From Stromatinia cepivora (lineage: Eukaryota > Ascomycota > Leotiomycetes > Helotiales > Sclerotiniaceae), in NCBI GenBank assembly GCA_014898415.1, contig RCTD01000007.1, forward strand, positions 558,001-622,000: DNA of 64,000 nt, read 5' to 3'. Positions 1 to 13,500 of this stretch are shown here, one piece after another; positions within the stretch are counted from its first letter, which is position 1, and every line of letters begins with the position of its first letter. A program made the translations under genes and the position numbers. The notes below the pieces were generated by a model, which was not told the DNA's origin, did not search any database, and saw only the letters and a list, made by a program, of their open reading frames with translations.

Positions 1-240
1 TGCGTCCCGATAGCACGCTGCGAGGGGAAATGGGAATTGGAACTGATCAGATTACATTGTAGAGGCTTCAAGTAGTAAAACTAGTAGGTTTAGACAATGG
101 TTTGGGTTGTGCACAAATGGGGTACAAAAAGACTAGTGGAAAAACGATTGATTTCTTTCAAGGAGAGGGGAGCAGAGCCCTCTCTTATATCTAACTACGA
201 AGAGTCATGTGACCATATGACTACGAACTAGCTACGTGTT
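1..240. mobile_element. possible LTR-retroelement edge (relic)
   Basis: This GC-richer block ends abruptly at a very AT-rich tract. It contains an imperfect palindrome at 203-222 (AGTCAT and ATGACT arms around GTGACCAT) and a short purine/pyrimidine inverted repeat near 160-185. The style resembles long terminal repeats of fungal retroelements. No coding part, target-site duplication or second repeat copy is visible, so this is inference only. Confidence 0.25.
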
Positions 241-1020
241 AGGCCTTGATATCCCAACTTTCTCACAATATATATATAAATAGAAATATAAATATATATC
301 TAGAACTTATAGAATATATATGAGTTTGAGTATATATATATATATTATTCGATTTTTTATCTCAAAAAGCTTTTAATAATATAATACAACAATCGAATAA
401 TTTGAATATCTTTTAGAATTAAAAGTTACAAATCGAAAGGTAGAACTATATAATTATATATATATAGACCGAAAGTTCACTTAGTCTATTCGGGGAATGC
501 TGTATTCTGACTAAGGCTTGAATCGATTACGTTGTACGTATACGTAACAAACCTAATCGATCTATATATATATATTATATTTATTCTGAATGATAAGATC
601 AATACGATAAACAAGATCAATTAGATCATTTTGATCAAATTAACCAAATTGATCTAATCAATCAAATCGATCTAATTATTCAATATACAAATACAAATTC
701 GAATTCTACGAATTCATTAGTATATACGAAATCATCGAATTTATAGATATTCGAATAAAGAAATCTAAATTAATCGAATACCAGAATTATTCGAAATAAA
801 GAACTTTTATTATACTAATCAAAATAATTAAAATGATAAATCTTTATTCAAATTAATGAATAAGAATAAAGCATTGATATATAAAAGAATTCAGAAGAAA
901 TATATAGGAAGGTTATATCTTCAATATTAAAGATTAAGAATCTATATTTTAATATTATATATAATATCATTATATCATTCAACTTTTACTATTATAATTT
1001 GATATTTGCTTATTCCATTA
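241..1020. other. very AT-rich tract, possible RIP-mutated or heterochromatic DNA
   Basis: Roughly four of five bases are A or T. There are many TATATA runs and repeated variants of GATCAA/AATCGA between 590 and 780. No reading frame of useful length survives. Such tracts in filamentous ascomycetes are usually transposon remains hit by repeat-induced point mutation, but no recognisable element remains here to prove it. Confidence 0.55.
522..561. repeat. nested palindrome in the AT-rich tract
   Basis: Eight-base arms ATCGATTA/TAATCGAT close a 40-base segment. Inside lies a separate perfect 12-base palindrome, TACGTATACGTA, at 535-546. The function is unknown. It could be a transposon end, a protein site or chance in AT-rich DNA. 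Confidence 0.5.
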
Positions 1021-4000
1021 TAGTCTCTAAGCCACTACTTCCCAATTATAAGGTTTATCACCTTCAAATACGTGACCTCCAACAATATCAAGCCGACTTG
1101 GCTGAACAACAAGAACTAAGTAGTCTATACTTCCCATCTGTAAATAGCGCTGTGAGAAAACTTTAGCTGATTTCGAAAAAGTATTCTAGAATGAAAAGTA
1201 ATGAACTTTACCACTTTCCCAAAAAGCCAACCTATCCACGCGTATTTTCCAACCAAAATTGCCCATCCTAACATTCTAATTTCTCATAACTCATAACTCA
1301 TCAAAGAAACAAAAAATATTTATCAAGGTAAGCACCACCCATGAACTAACAATCACCATCATCATCACCATATCTATCTATTTCTTTCTCCTCCCGATCC
1401 AAGAAATCCCCAAACCTAACCCACCTTCCTCATCCAGCCCAACCTAACCCAACCCCACCATGAACCCACGTGTACCAACATCCAACTTCCAACATCCTAA
1501 TCCTTATCACCGAGTACAATATACAATATAACAAATAATATATTATAAGCTCTAAACACAGCCCTACCAATACTAGATACCCTTCTCTTACATCCTTACC
1601 AGGTTACCTCGCTTCGAAAGAAATTCCAATCCCAATTCCAACACCATCACTCTCAATATCCCCCCCTATCTATATCTCTCCCCCTCCCTCAACAATTTCG
1701 TAATCGTACATTACATGATATCGCACCCCAATCCAATCCACCACTTACCAAATTCTATTTCTCAACCCCAAAATTCTCATTCCCGAGACTTTTTAATCCC
1801 GCATTCATACTTCATAGTCTTATATATCTCAATTCTTCTTTCGAATTCCAGCGAATCTAAACTCTTACCAATATATCGGAACCATCCATATTTCTCCATT
1901 TTCTCATTCCACAGTATACACTCCAGCCAAAAACTAACAAGCTCGGCACAACCGATCACGAAGCGAAGTATCTCGCTACTTACACCAAAAAAAAAACGTG
2001 TGATGACATAACTGCAGAATTAGTACTAGTATTAGTTAGTACTAATCCGAAACACTTGAGTTTATACGGTATATCTCTCGTCTCTATGAGTCTATACATA
2101 CGTAAGAAATTAGTTTGATTGTATATTAGAAGGAATGGGTTTTCGGCCCTTGGTCTTAGATCTTGGTGCATTTATTGGTTGGTGGTAGTATGATGTTTGA
2201 GGTATGATTTGTGATGGATGTATGATGGAAGAATGAGGTGATGCGATGGGATGTTGTCGGCTTATTCTTTCGAGTAGATGTAGGGTATGTAGATTTTGGA
2301 TGGATGGATGGAGGAATATTATTTATTATCGGATGTTGAGGGGGGGGATATGGCTGGTTTAAGTACAAGAGTGCGCAGATAGCCCTATGGATTGGGGTGG
2401 CTTGGTGGCTTGTTGGCTTGTTGGCTTGTGGTGGATAGTGGATAGTGGATAGGGATGGTGCATTGTTTGCGGAGTCTAGTACATGGTTGTATATGTATGA
2501 TGGAATGAGTGGATGAGAAGTGTAAGGCGAGATGAAATGAAAGGAAGCATTCAAGAAGGGGAGAGAATGAGAATGAGAAAGTGGGATTTGTTAATTCACA
2601 CTGTTATGAGATAGGGAATAGTAGATTAGCCATATATTTGATATACCAATATGATTGTGGGCTCTGAGGATGGGGATTTAGAAAGGTGAGATTAGATTTA
2701 ATAGGTAGTTCTTGGGTAGATTGATAGTGTGGAGGTACAGAGGTTTTGTGTAGTGATATGGAAACAGATTTTCGTGGATTGAATTTCGGAATTTGGGGTA
2801 ACGTGAATGAATGCATGTTTTTTGAAGGCTGGATATTTTAGGTAGTGATTACAATGCGAATAGTAGTAATGGAAGTGAGTATTTATTGGTGATACAAGAA
2901 TCTGGATTTGAGTGAAGAAAATGAAAGCTCCATCATTAGTCAAAGGTCTGTATCTGAGCTGGTATTATATGACATCGTTTGGTCCAGTGAACACAATACC
3001 ATATTCAAATTCTCCATTCCATTCCATGCCATGCCATGCTATGCCATATTAATGTCCATCTAGGAGTGGGGGGTGAGGGGGTCTTGGTTTGGTCTGTCAC
3101 CCACATCACCTTAATAGACTTATTGTCCAATCCTAAACAAAATGAAGGCTTCCAATTTCAATATGGCTGCCAATTCGCACTGATGATCTCGAGTATACTA
3201 CTACCTACCTACCTACCTACCTCTAGGCAAATAGTCCTCACTGCAAATATTCCTTAAATTTCATCATCGTACCAAGAAAATCACCACAAAGAACAAGAAC
3301 AAGAACAACAACAAGAACGAAACGCGTCAGAAAATTGTAAAAACATACCATAATCTCATCAAAATTCCCAAAGACAGCACACAAAGTCATTCCTTCAGTG
3401 AATCCGAGATATCACACCAGTAGCACGATATACGCTGATCCCAATATTGCATAATCGAGGATAAGAATGCGCAATATAATTCTATACGTCAAAGGTGGAC
3501 CGAGTTTCAAAGTAAAGCGCTTGCTTTAATTTCTGCCTCGAAGGATTTCTTCCGCGCACTGATAACCGTGTTGTTGTCCCGAGCTTTTCGACCACCTTGG
3601 TTTCATACATGCCATTCTGCCGTTTGCCCGTCATGATCGCATATATGTGTAGAGTATAGATGATGATTGATTCTGTGCGTGTTATGTTACGTATCTTGTT
3701 GGTATCGCGGTAACTGTTGGTCTTTTATCTGTTGCAGATATGAAAATGTTAGTTTGCGTCATGTTGTTGTTTCTGGGGAAGATGGGGTGAAGTGGGGTGA
3801 AGTGGGGTGGAAGGAAGCTTGGACTTGCTATTTTGAAGGATCGACCATATTGCTATGTGAAGCTATTTTGAGATATTTTATGGATGGATTCTGGTGGAGA
3901 TGTGATATCACGGTCGTGGGATATCGGTAATGGCGGCGGCGGAATGATCAGCTTCGGTGGTAGTAGAGCGGCTTGAGATTTCTAAAAAGAGAGGATCGTG

Positions 4001-7000
4001 AAAGTTTCGAAGTATGTGTACTCGTAATGGTGAAAACTGTCTCGATATATTGATTTGTTGTTTGTGAAACCAACGAATTGTGGAGTCTAACGGGAAGGAA
4101 TATGTTGTGTAGTGTTTGTGACACGACACTTAATTGAGGATTTGAATTGTGAAATGTCTGCTCTGAAGATATAGTGTCTTCAATGGTTGTTGGCAGGTTT
4201 GATCTAAGGAGAATGAAATTGGGTTGAAGCCAAAAAAAAACCTAGATGAAATCCTTCAAAAGTCAAACCATCAAGGTGAAATAACATTAATTGAAGTTGG
4301 GCTCCGACCCAGTGGATCAGCAGGAGACCCCGAAGTTTCCTCATTTCGGAGACAAACTCTATCTATTGCAAGGCATTGTAGAGATTTGAGGGTGTACTGT
4401 TGTTCGCTATGGTCAAAGGCAGACTGGAGAATTAAGCTATCTCGTGATATGGATGTGAATGAAGATTTCTGGATTGCATGAAAAAGGTGACTTGCAGTTA
4501 CGAAACATCTTCCTCGTTTTGAGGGTGTGATGATGTTACAACAGAGAGGTCTTCAACCATGTGGCCACTTGTGCTTTAATGGATTGGGCGAGGAGTGTCT
4601 TCTTTTCTATGGAATACCTAGGAAACATTCTCATAGTGTGAATGTATTCTTAGTTGCAACATTTTTATTGTATCGCAAAATAGATTAGATATCTCGAGCT
4701 CGTATTCGTGAACTGATAATACGAATGCCTGGAGTATATATTTTTAGAGAACAATATACAAACAAGAACATTCGGAAATCTTATGAACATCAATGCAAGG
4801 GTTGTGATATGATGCCTCTCATGGCAGTGCTAGTAGCTGGTTTCCGTCAGCTCACCCATCCTGAAAGCTCAAGATGAGTAATATTCTCAAAAACTTAAGC
4901 TTCACAGACCCACTGACTGGACATCGAAACACGTTCTGTGGGAGAGGGGGTGGCACACAGGGTGTAAATTTGGGTTGTTATGTGCCATATACCAACATTA
5001 GCTTCAAAAATCGTATCCCGTCCAATATTGCTTGTTTCCACGCACCTATCCTTGTTTTCAAAGCTCTGGAACAGGTTGTTGCCAAGTTATCAACAGGAGT
5101 TTCTGTCACGGATCGACGGCATGCTTGTTAATTGCAATTCAAAATCTGGGGGCCACGAAGTCACTAATTTCTCAACTCGCACCATCTGTAGTTAAAACCT
5201 ATCGGTAAGATGGTTTATGGCCAGGATTAATGATTGACTTGAGGTTGTCTTCAGAATGCCTATTGTCACCTCAGGGGGAACCATTGATCCTTCGAAGAAA
5301 TTAGCATTCCCAGGTGCTTACTGTATTCACATGGACATTTTTTGGGGCTTCAGGAGCTAGCTATCTGCCGATGAATTCTTTCGTCAACGCAGCCTTATGG
5401 TAAGATATCCGACATCAGTAGCTAAGATACTAGGTGCATCGTGTTTTTATCTCGCATGAAACTGGTTGGTTGTTAAGCTTCTCCGTCAGAGCCGCGAGCA
5501 CCCACCCGATACCGACAGAATGGTAAAGACAGGAAAATCAAGCCTTTTTTGAGTATGCATACAGGTGGTAGTACCTATTCTGACCGACCAAAATCTCTAA
5601 TAAACTGCTGATTTACACTGCCAAATCCTGGTTTTATTGGAGATTCTGGCGGTGTGTATCTTTGCATCAATATCCGTAATTGAAAGAGAATGGATGGTCT
5701 GGAATCTTACAAACCAAGGGACCGGATTGATTTGTCCTCTATTGCAGGAACAAGTATTAGATGACCACTTTCTCCAGTATCATCGGCACATCGTTTTTTT
5801 CATTTTGTACTCTCTCATTCGCTGAAGAATTACGAGCCGAAATCCTATTGATAAAGCTAGGATAAATTCCAATCTTAGGACCTTGCTAATTAGGATTACA
5901 GTTAGACTCTTATCGAGCAATATCTTCTCCACTGCATCACGTCGTGTTGACAATTGATAATTATTCATGGATGAGGGATGAGGGATGAAGTCGTCCAAAT
6001 CGTCCAAATCGAGAATCAAGATGGAGTAAGTACCCAGTGTTTCTCTAGGCCAAGTACCCAGCATTCCATGATTTGGAGATTTCTCAGGCGATCGACTATT
6101 GCATACGTGGCTGCGCATAGCATAATGGTATCTCCTCGTTAAATGTTACATTCGGCAAGAAATGAGCAATGAATTTCGTGACTATGCATACTATATCGTA
6201 TGCCGTTTTAGTAAGATCTTACCATCCACACTTTATGGGACATAAAATTCGTGTGCGGCGAAGACCAAAATTCCAGATTGATGATATATTTTGATTGGGA
6301 GGATATAGGAACATGAAACCACAAAGTTCTTTGTCTTCACTGGCAGGATTCATGATCGGCGATCATAGAGGGAGAAAATCACAATGTATCTTTCGAAAAA
6401 TGGCCATCCGGATCCGAGTTCATTGGCCCACAGTGGCCTTCAGCTGACGCTCCGTATAGAATGTCAAGTTGGTTACGGAAGGTTATTTGCCTGTATCGTG
6501 ATTCGTTACCGACAGTTTGGTTCAGTCTAGCAGGGATAAAAAATCGGTGTCGACCATTTAAAACAAAAATCATGAGACCGAGTAGATTTACCGGTTAATA
6601 ATGAGGTGATCAACTAAACCCCTTTTAGCATCCTGTGCAAGTCGTACCTTCCTTCCCAATTCCACCTAGGAGATTTTAGATTCTTCGATCTTCAACACCT
6701 TGATAAGAATTTGTGTTTGTGTTTTGTGCTTTCAATCGTTTGTTCTGACAAACTTTTAATTGACGCGGCTGTACATAAAAGCCAACAAACCAACAGCGTT
6801 AAATGCGCTTCTTTGTACCCCCTATATTCAGCTTAGGCATATATGAGTCGTTTATCGTCTTTTAGTGCCTTGTAGCTGAATTCTAGGCTCGCTAGTAGTT
6901 AGGCTGTGTGTTCCGTAAGTAACTCCTTTTATCTTTGGATTGAATTTCAATTCAGACGACTAATGCAATGTCAAATGTCAATCACAAAAAGATAAATTAG

Positions 7001-8961
7001 GGTTGATAAGATTTGAGAGTCCCGAGTCGGTTACTAGGATGTGAAAGGGAAGAAATTGGAAACAGGGGTTCGGACAAGCAAGAAAAGTCGTCTCGGAAGA
7101 TGGTCATAGCTATAGACCAAAAAATACTAACATTTTCGATCAGCATGAATCACTCATTCATTCAATACAATACCTCCTTCACCACCAGCATCATGCCTTG
7201 AGATGCCGTATTCCGTATGTACATATGGTGTGCAAACGGCATGTATCTCATGTAGTCTCCTCCGGATTGGGCATTAACGATGTTTATTTTATATCAGCAC
7301 TAGATATATAAGGAAGCTCGATGGAAAGTGCATTCGCTTCGAGATCGAGAGAAGATTATTGGATCTTTTAGATGATGGATCCGTAAATTATTCATTAGTA
7401 CGTACATCCTTTTAGGCTAGGTAGGATGGTCAATTAGTCAATTGTCTGTCTAAAGACGCTAATGCACAAACATAAAGTTGCTCAGACTCACAAAAATCCA
7501 CAAAGGTCCCACAAAAGGCGCGCGGTTCGAAAAGTTGTTCGCTTCGCTTGATCAACATCCATCAACATATGAAGTTGACAAGGCTCTACTTCCTCCTCTC
7601 CACCACACTTCTCCACCTACTTCTATATAAACCGCTCTTCAGGCTAAACATCCTCACAGGCTCTCCTTTTATCGAGCTTCTGATTTGCTCATATCCCGAG
7701 TACTTTTTAATCCCCACCATGGAAAGAACCGTTACCGTGCCCTCGGGATCAAGCACTTGGCTACTTTGATTCAATCACGTTACAATGAACTGGCATCCCT
7801 TGCTAGATTCAGCAAAGCATGAAACATACCCCGTCAAGTGGCAGGCTCCAAAGAGATTTTTCTATGGAAAGCTGTGCTCACTCGATTTCATGGAAACTTT
7901 AGACTCTTGCGGGTGGTTAAGCCCTCCAGTGGCCGTGTACCAAAGTATGTCGTTTGGCTGCCCGGTGGCCACAAAATATGTCATCTCTTCCTGTGTCACA
8001 GAATGTTCTCCCTGCACCTGAGACCCAGAATTTTATCAGCTACCGAGGGAGACAGGCAGGCAAGGCCTAAGACCAATTTCAAATAAATACGATTGCAAAA
8101 TATGTTTATTTCATCCGATAATCACCGACCCAATGATCTTTTGATCATCAAATAAAAGACCTTGCAGAACATCCGCCGTCCGGTCCGGACGCTTGAGATC
8201 GATCCATTTCCTACTGTATAGTGCACAGTGCGCATAGCCTAAAATTCTAACCTTAGGCTCTGCTTTGACTATCTCATCATTCTCAGGCAGACGATAATAA
8301 AATTTAACACAGGTAACAGACAAGGTTGTGTAACAACACCCAGCCGCCGTTGCACGCGCTGGGGTACCCTATACTTCTTAATTTTTAAGCTTGAAGTACC
8401 ACTATACTAAAATGGGATAGCAATAATCAAAGGCTAAGTCGGCTAAGACTCCCAGCGCTCAACTCATATTTGCTACCAAGTACCGTGGATTCCCCTCATA
8501 TCCCGGCGGCTACCCCCTCCCCTGCTCACACGCATATCCCACTTTGTTTAGTTTAAGGCGCTACCTTGTTCCTGCTCACTGCCACCTATGGTCCCCGGCC
8601 CAATGAGTGACCAGGGCTGAGTTTGCTGTGCCTCCCATTCTGTTTAGACTTATAGGTACTGGCTGGCATAAAAAAGAAGTCATCGATCTTCTACTTGCTA
8701 GCAAGGCTTCTATCTTTGACTCGACATTGTCAGGCAGATCGATACGATTGTGACTATATAATTACGCCTCGCCGAATAACTTTTAAATGCTTGATATATA
8801 CTCTGGTAAGACATCGTCTCTCCTCTGTCGATCTCGTTTATCCTCTCTCCATTTATTAAGCTTTTTTACCAGCTCCTATTCCTTCTCCTACATTCTTCGA
8901 AGACTCTCTTCCTGTTGGGTCTCTAGCTATTTTCAAGAAGCCTCTTCTACCGCGTCTCAAG
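1021..8961. other. 7.9 kb without a supportable gene
   Basis: No conserved domain, credible splice structure or coding composition was seen on either strand. From about 1250 to 2000 the plus strand is rich in C, T and A and poor in G, as in fungal promoters and leaders. From about 2150 to 2950 the asymmetry reverses. A short CTAC repeat lies at 3200-3222. Small open frames near 4224, 4874, 6379, 7548 and 7785 have no recognisable similarity. The last few hundred bases before 8962 are CT-rich and probably form the leader of the next gene. Confidence 0.6.
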
Positions 8962-10535
8962 ATGACTACCATGGGGGAGCCTGCCTTTGGTGGCGGCCAT
9001 AGTGTTCCTCATAGTGCAGGTCACTCGAGCAATAGAGCTTCAGATATTCCTTGGACACCTTACAGTGCTGTACGTTTATTTTATTATGACACGAGTAGCA
9101 GCCTCTAATCAGAATTATAGGTTTCATCATTTAATCTTCCGGCCCATTACGATTCATCTTTGATCACACCCATTACAATGGCACCATCTCCAAATATCTC
9201 TTCAAGGCCAGCACCCGCAGTCAGAGAGAGAGATATCAAATTATCACCATCCATGGAATCCACAGGTTATCCACTTTTTGGCGGGGGCGAGGACGACTTT
9301 GGATCAGGACTCGATGCTGCCCCCATGAAGCAGAAAGAGCCAAGTTCCAATAATTCAAGGATTCCTACCAGCGAGCCCAATTATCCCACTTCTCCTACCC
9401 TTTTCTGTACTTCCCCATATTACGGTGCATTTGGAGTTTCCGCTACCCCAAAATCTGGACGATCAGCTGAGTTGACATCTCCAAATATGAACACCAACCC
9501 TCGAAATACATCTTCAAATGCTATGAGTGCTGATCTGGAAAAATCACGTCATGCCACACCAGCTCAAAGTCCGGGAAGCTACAGAGTAAATAACCCCGCA
9601 CCAATATTGATCGCTCCTAGTCCCAACACAATGCGGCCCGCAACCAGACCTGGAGAGATGCCATACAGAGATGGTTTACCATATGGTCGTCATGATTCGA
9701 TGAATTCTATGCATTCCATTTCCACGTCAATGACTTCTTATCACTCGACACCACATCATTACGCCGAGCAACCAGTTGCTCTGCTTCCTGCTCGAAGGAA
9801 GAGAAAAAATCCTCCCACACAATTGGATGGGGAAGTTATATATCATGGGGAGATTAGCCACGAGGAACAAGTTCTCATGCAACTCTCAGATGTCGACGGT
9901 CTTCCTTGGAAAGAAATTGCTAAACAGTTCAATGCGAGGACGGGCAAAAGCATGAAAGTGCCAGCTCTGCAAATGCGCAAGAAGAGACTCTGCGAACGTC
10001 TCCGTGTTTGGACCGATTGCGAGGTACATCCCTAGCTCATTATGTATTTTGGTCAGATCTGTCACTAATCCAGGCGACAAGAAAGCTAACCAGAGGTTAG
10101 GAGCGAGCTTTGACACTTGCTTGGGAAGACTACGATAGGGCAAAATGGGAAGAAATCGCAAAAGGCATGATGAGGCATGGAGTCCAAGAAAAATGGAGCA
10201 AGGAAGCCGTTCAAAGAAAATTCAACGAAATGTTCCCTCCCGACGATCGATCATACGGACCACCAGACTATGCACTATCCAGGCATGCCGAACACATGCA
10301 CTACGAGGTCAAAATAGAACCACGAACACCCTGGCCAGATCATGATGAGAGAGATAGTGCAATTCACAGTCTCACGGATGAAGAGCAAACATTAGTAGGC
10401 GAGTTGAGGAGTAGAACTGCAAGTGATGCCAGCTCGCTCCATTTCCAGCAGCATCAACATCAACAGATCATGTATGCACAACAACATCAGCAACAGCATC
10501 AACAGAATCATCAGGAGGTGTGGGCGGGAAACTAA
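8962..10535 (+). CDS. SANT/Myb-like nuclear protein, probable transcription regulator
   Basis: Modelled exons are 8962-9069, 9121-10023 and 10101-10535, with introns of 51 and 77 nt. The second intron has a GCTAAC branch site just before its acceptor. The product is 481 residues. Residues 1-270 are Ser/Pro/Asn-rich and probably disordered, with a basic patch (ARRKRKN) near 260. Residues 274-337 and 338-386 each look like a SANT/Myb-type helical unit, with motifs LPWKEIAKQFN and AKWEEIAKGM; the splice junction falls between the two. The tail near 450-476 is Gln/His-rich. A nuclear DNA- or chromatin-binding role is inferred from this layout. No named orthologue is recognised. The start was chosen as the ATG after a CT-rich leader that opens directly into exon 1; another in-frame ATG lies nine bases later. 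Confidence 0.75.
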
Positions 10536-13500
10536 GTAGGGGCTCAAGTAAATGATTCGGGGATGGCAGATTTTAGTAACTTTTTACATTTTTCTACAGT
10601 CACTTGCAATTGAAATTCATGTTTCTGAGAGGCTTGGGTATATACATATATGGCAATCGTTCTGTGGAACCATTTGGCTGCATATGATATTGTGTAGAAG
10701 GAAAGTAAAATTGGGTTTACAGGCAGGCCATCAATAAAGACGAGTCTCGGGCGGCAAATATTTGACATCATCGTCATGAGGGTTTTTCTTTCTTAGAGCA
10801 ACCTATATATTCATTGTATAAATTTTAACATAGTCTCGAAGCAGCAGCTCAATCCTTCATTGGCAATATATATCTATCTATCATTCTTTAACAAATAAAG
10901 AAATTCCGAGCAGTTACAAGTTCAAAAACGAGCAAAGTCCCGAATTAAATTATGTCCATGATATCATTTACAACAAACAAGACTATGAAGCAAAAATCCC
11001 CACGAAAGATAGATTTCGGCATACTCGAAAACCTCACAATCAAGTGACATCCCCATCATGCGGACAAGGATGCACGCGCAAGTACAAAATAAAACTCGTG
11101 GACCTTCCTTGTAAGGCTGTAAACCAACTGTTTCCCGACCAATGCGAGTCATACGTACCCGAGTCATACTAGCCGTGACTTCTAAGCCGTAGATACGCTC
11201 TGACTCTCATTCTCCAACCCCCTTCATCCGGAATACTTGTCTATCGCTTCCTACCCGATGCTCCATTTGTCTTAAATTGAGAACCCGAAATTTTATTTTC
11301 TAGGATAACTAACTACAAGCATACCATGCGCACCACTCAACGTACTCAATACATGAATCCGATGCATGGATTTTTCCCGTTTGCTTCGCTTTGTTTTATG
11401 CACCCCTGTTGAACCTGGTAAACCAACTGTTGGAATCTATCCATTGCAACGCCGCGGCGTGGAAATCAAGCAGGCAAGAAAATACAAACACATAAGCACT
11501 ATCTTGGACCGTGATCTATCTCAACCTGCTTTTCCGCCGCTTAGTGCTGAGTGTTGTTGGGAGCGGCAGTGGGTATTTCTAGTTTAGGGGTGATAAGGAT
11601 GAGATATGAGGAAGAATCTGGTGGTTGGATTTCTTGGCTCTAACGGTTTCTTTATGATGGTTGTTGAATTTTGTGTTAGACTACTCCTTCAGGTTTGTGA
11701 TGAGGAGTTGGGAGGAATGGATGTCTCTGGAAGGTGTTATCTGTCATGTGTAGGATGTGAAAAGTGATTATTGGAAAGGATGAATTAAGGGATTAGATCT
11801 TGTTGAGGAGGGATGGTAGAATAGGAAATTGCCTCACTGCAGCATAAGTTACATATCCAAGATTTGTATTTCGCTTTCTATTGGATATGACTTGAATACT
11901 AATGGCGACAGACAGGTATATCGTTCCCGCCCCAATCTAAATTCAATCTAAGAAACTCGCGAGTTCTTTCCGGAATAACGAGGAGATATGTATAGCAAAT
12001 ATCCCGGAAGAAAATATTAGAAATTAGTAGAATAACCTCAATGTAATTCTCACCCTTACACCAAACTTCAATTAATAACTCAGCCTCGAGCCTTCTGGCT
12101 CACAGGCCGTAATTTCAAAGAGGCACAGAATAGTCAGAACCAACCATATCACCATTACGACTTTAAACCCAGCAGACAATGTGCAAGCGACCATCGCAAC
12201 CAAAGTATTCTTCCCAGCCATTGTTTTCAGGGTTTTAGAGAAACACATTATTCCCGTATGCCAAATTTTACTTATTACCTTGATACTAAAACTTAGCAAG
12301 TGGATCCGGGAGAACGGAGTAGGAGGGTGAAGAAATAGTCTCGGTAGTAGGATTAAGTGTTAGAGGGCGTCAAATGGGTGGAAAAGCGGTGATTGTTTGA
12401 GACAATCATGTATGAGGTTTTTGTTCTGATAGGTGAGTGGCTGATCTCATATTGTCTGGCATATTGTGCCCAGTAAAGATTCAGGAGTTTGACTTTGCTC
12501 ATTCATTGGATCTTGCGAGTGAATCAATAAATCATATGGCTATATTCATTCGATCATTTCCTCAATGCTAAATTGCTATTGGATAGACTTCCTTAGTATG
12601 TGAACTAATCACAATCTCTCAATGGCGTCTAGTGCTCACCCTTTCGAGTAGCTTCTTCCCCTTTGGCGCAAACACATTGTTTTCCTACCCTACCCCGCCC
12701 CTAGAGTTCCATAAATAGTAAGGACCGATCCCAGATCACATCACACCTGTCTTAATGAAGCTTAAAACGAAGAACACGAAGAAGCGAGTATTGTACAACA
12801 CTACACACGATTATGAGCGAACATGAATTCATCTCGGGTTCTCGGGTGCTACACAGCCATGCTATGAGGCTATGATGGAGTTGAAAAATAGGATCATTCC
12901 AAATCGATGTATGTGCTATCTGACAACGGCTGACCAGTGCCGACATTTGACTAACTTCACGGAATACGCGCAGCGCCGAGATTTGTGATTGTGATTTGAG
13001 CGCCTTTAGCATATAGAAATTTTGATTGGTATTAATATTTCTGGTATTAATCGAAGCTTATATGGCCTTTGACTTAATATCCATTGACTACCTTGGATCG
13101 CTTCCATTCGAATTCCTTGCAAACTTCCTATTGTAGTAGTAACACATAGCAAGGATTGATAAAATTTAAGCCCGACGACAATGCAGTTCTATTCGATCGA
13201 CAATTGACACTTGTGATGTGAAATGCTGCGCAACATAGTCTAGCATTTGTCATAATCGTGATCTCCTCCTTTTTCCATAGCCAGCACTAACTGTACCACA
13301 ATCCACTCACTTGACCTTAATGATATGCTCATCTCCCCAAACAAACCGGTTCATAACCTCTCGCGCCGAATCCAAAAGTATAATTTATGTATGACACAAT
13401 ATCGGAAGCTCATATTCGCATTCGCTACACAAATAATGATATTTGTGATGAATCCCATAATCGGATCACTTGACATGCAAGCCCGACAATCTGGTTCAAA

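Noticed and set aside
2156..2554. 132-codon minus-strand frame rich in Pro, His, Ser and Thr
   Set aside because: Composition follows directly from the GT-rich strand bias; no domain, no splice or promoter support.
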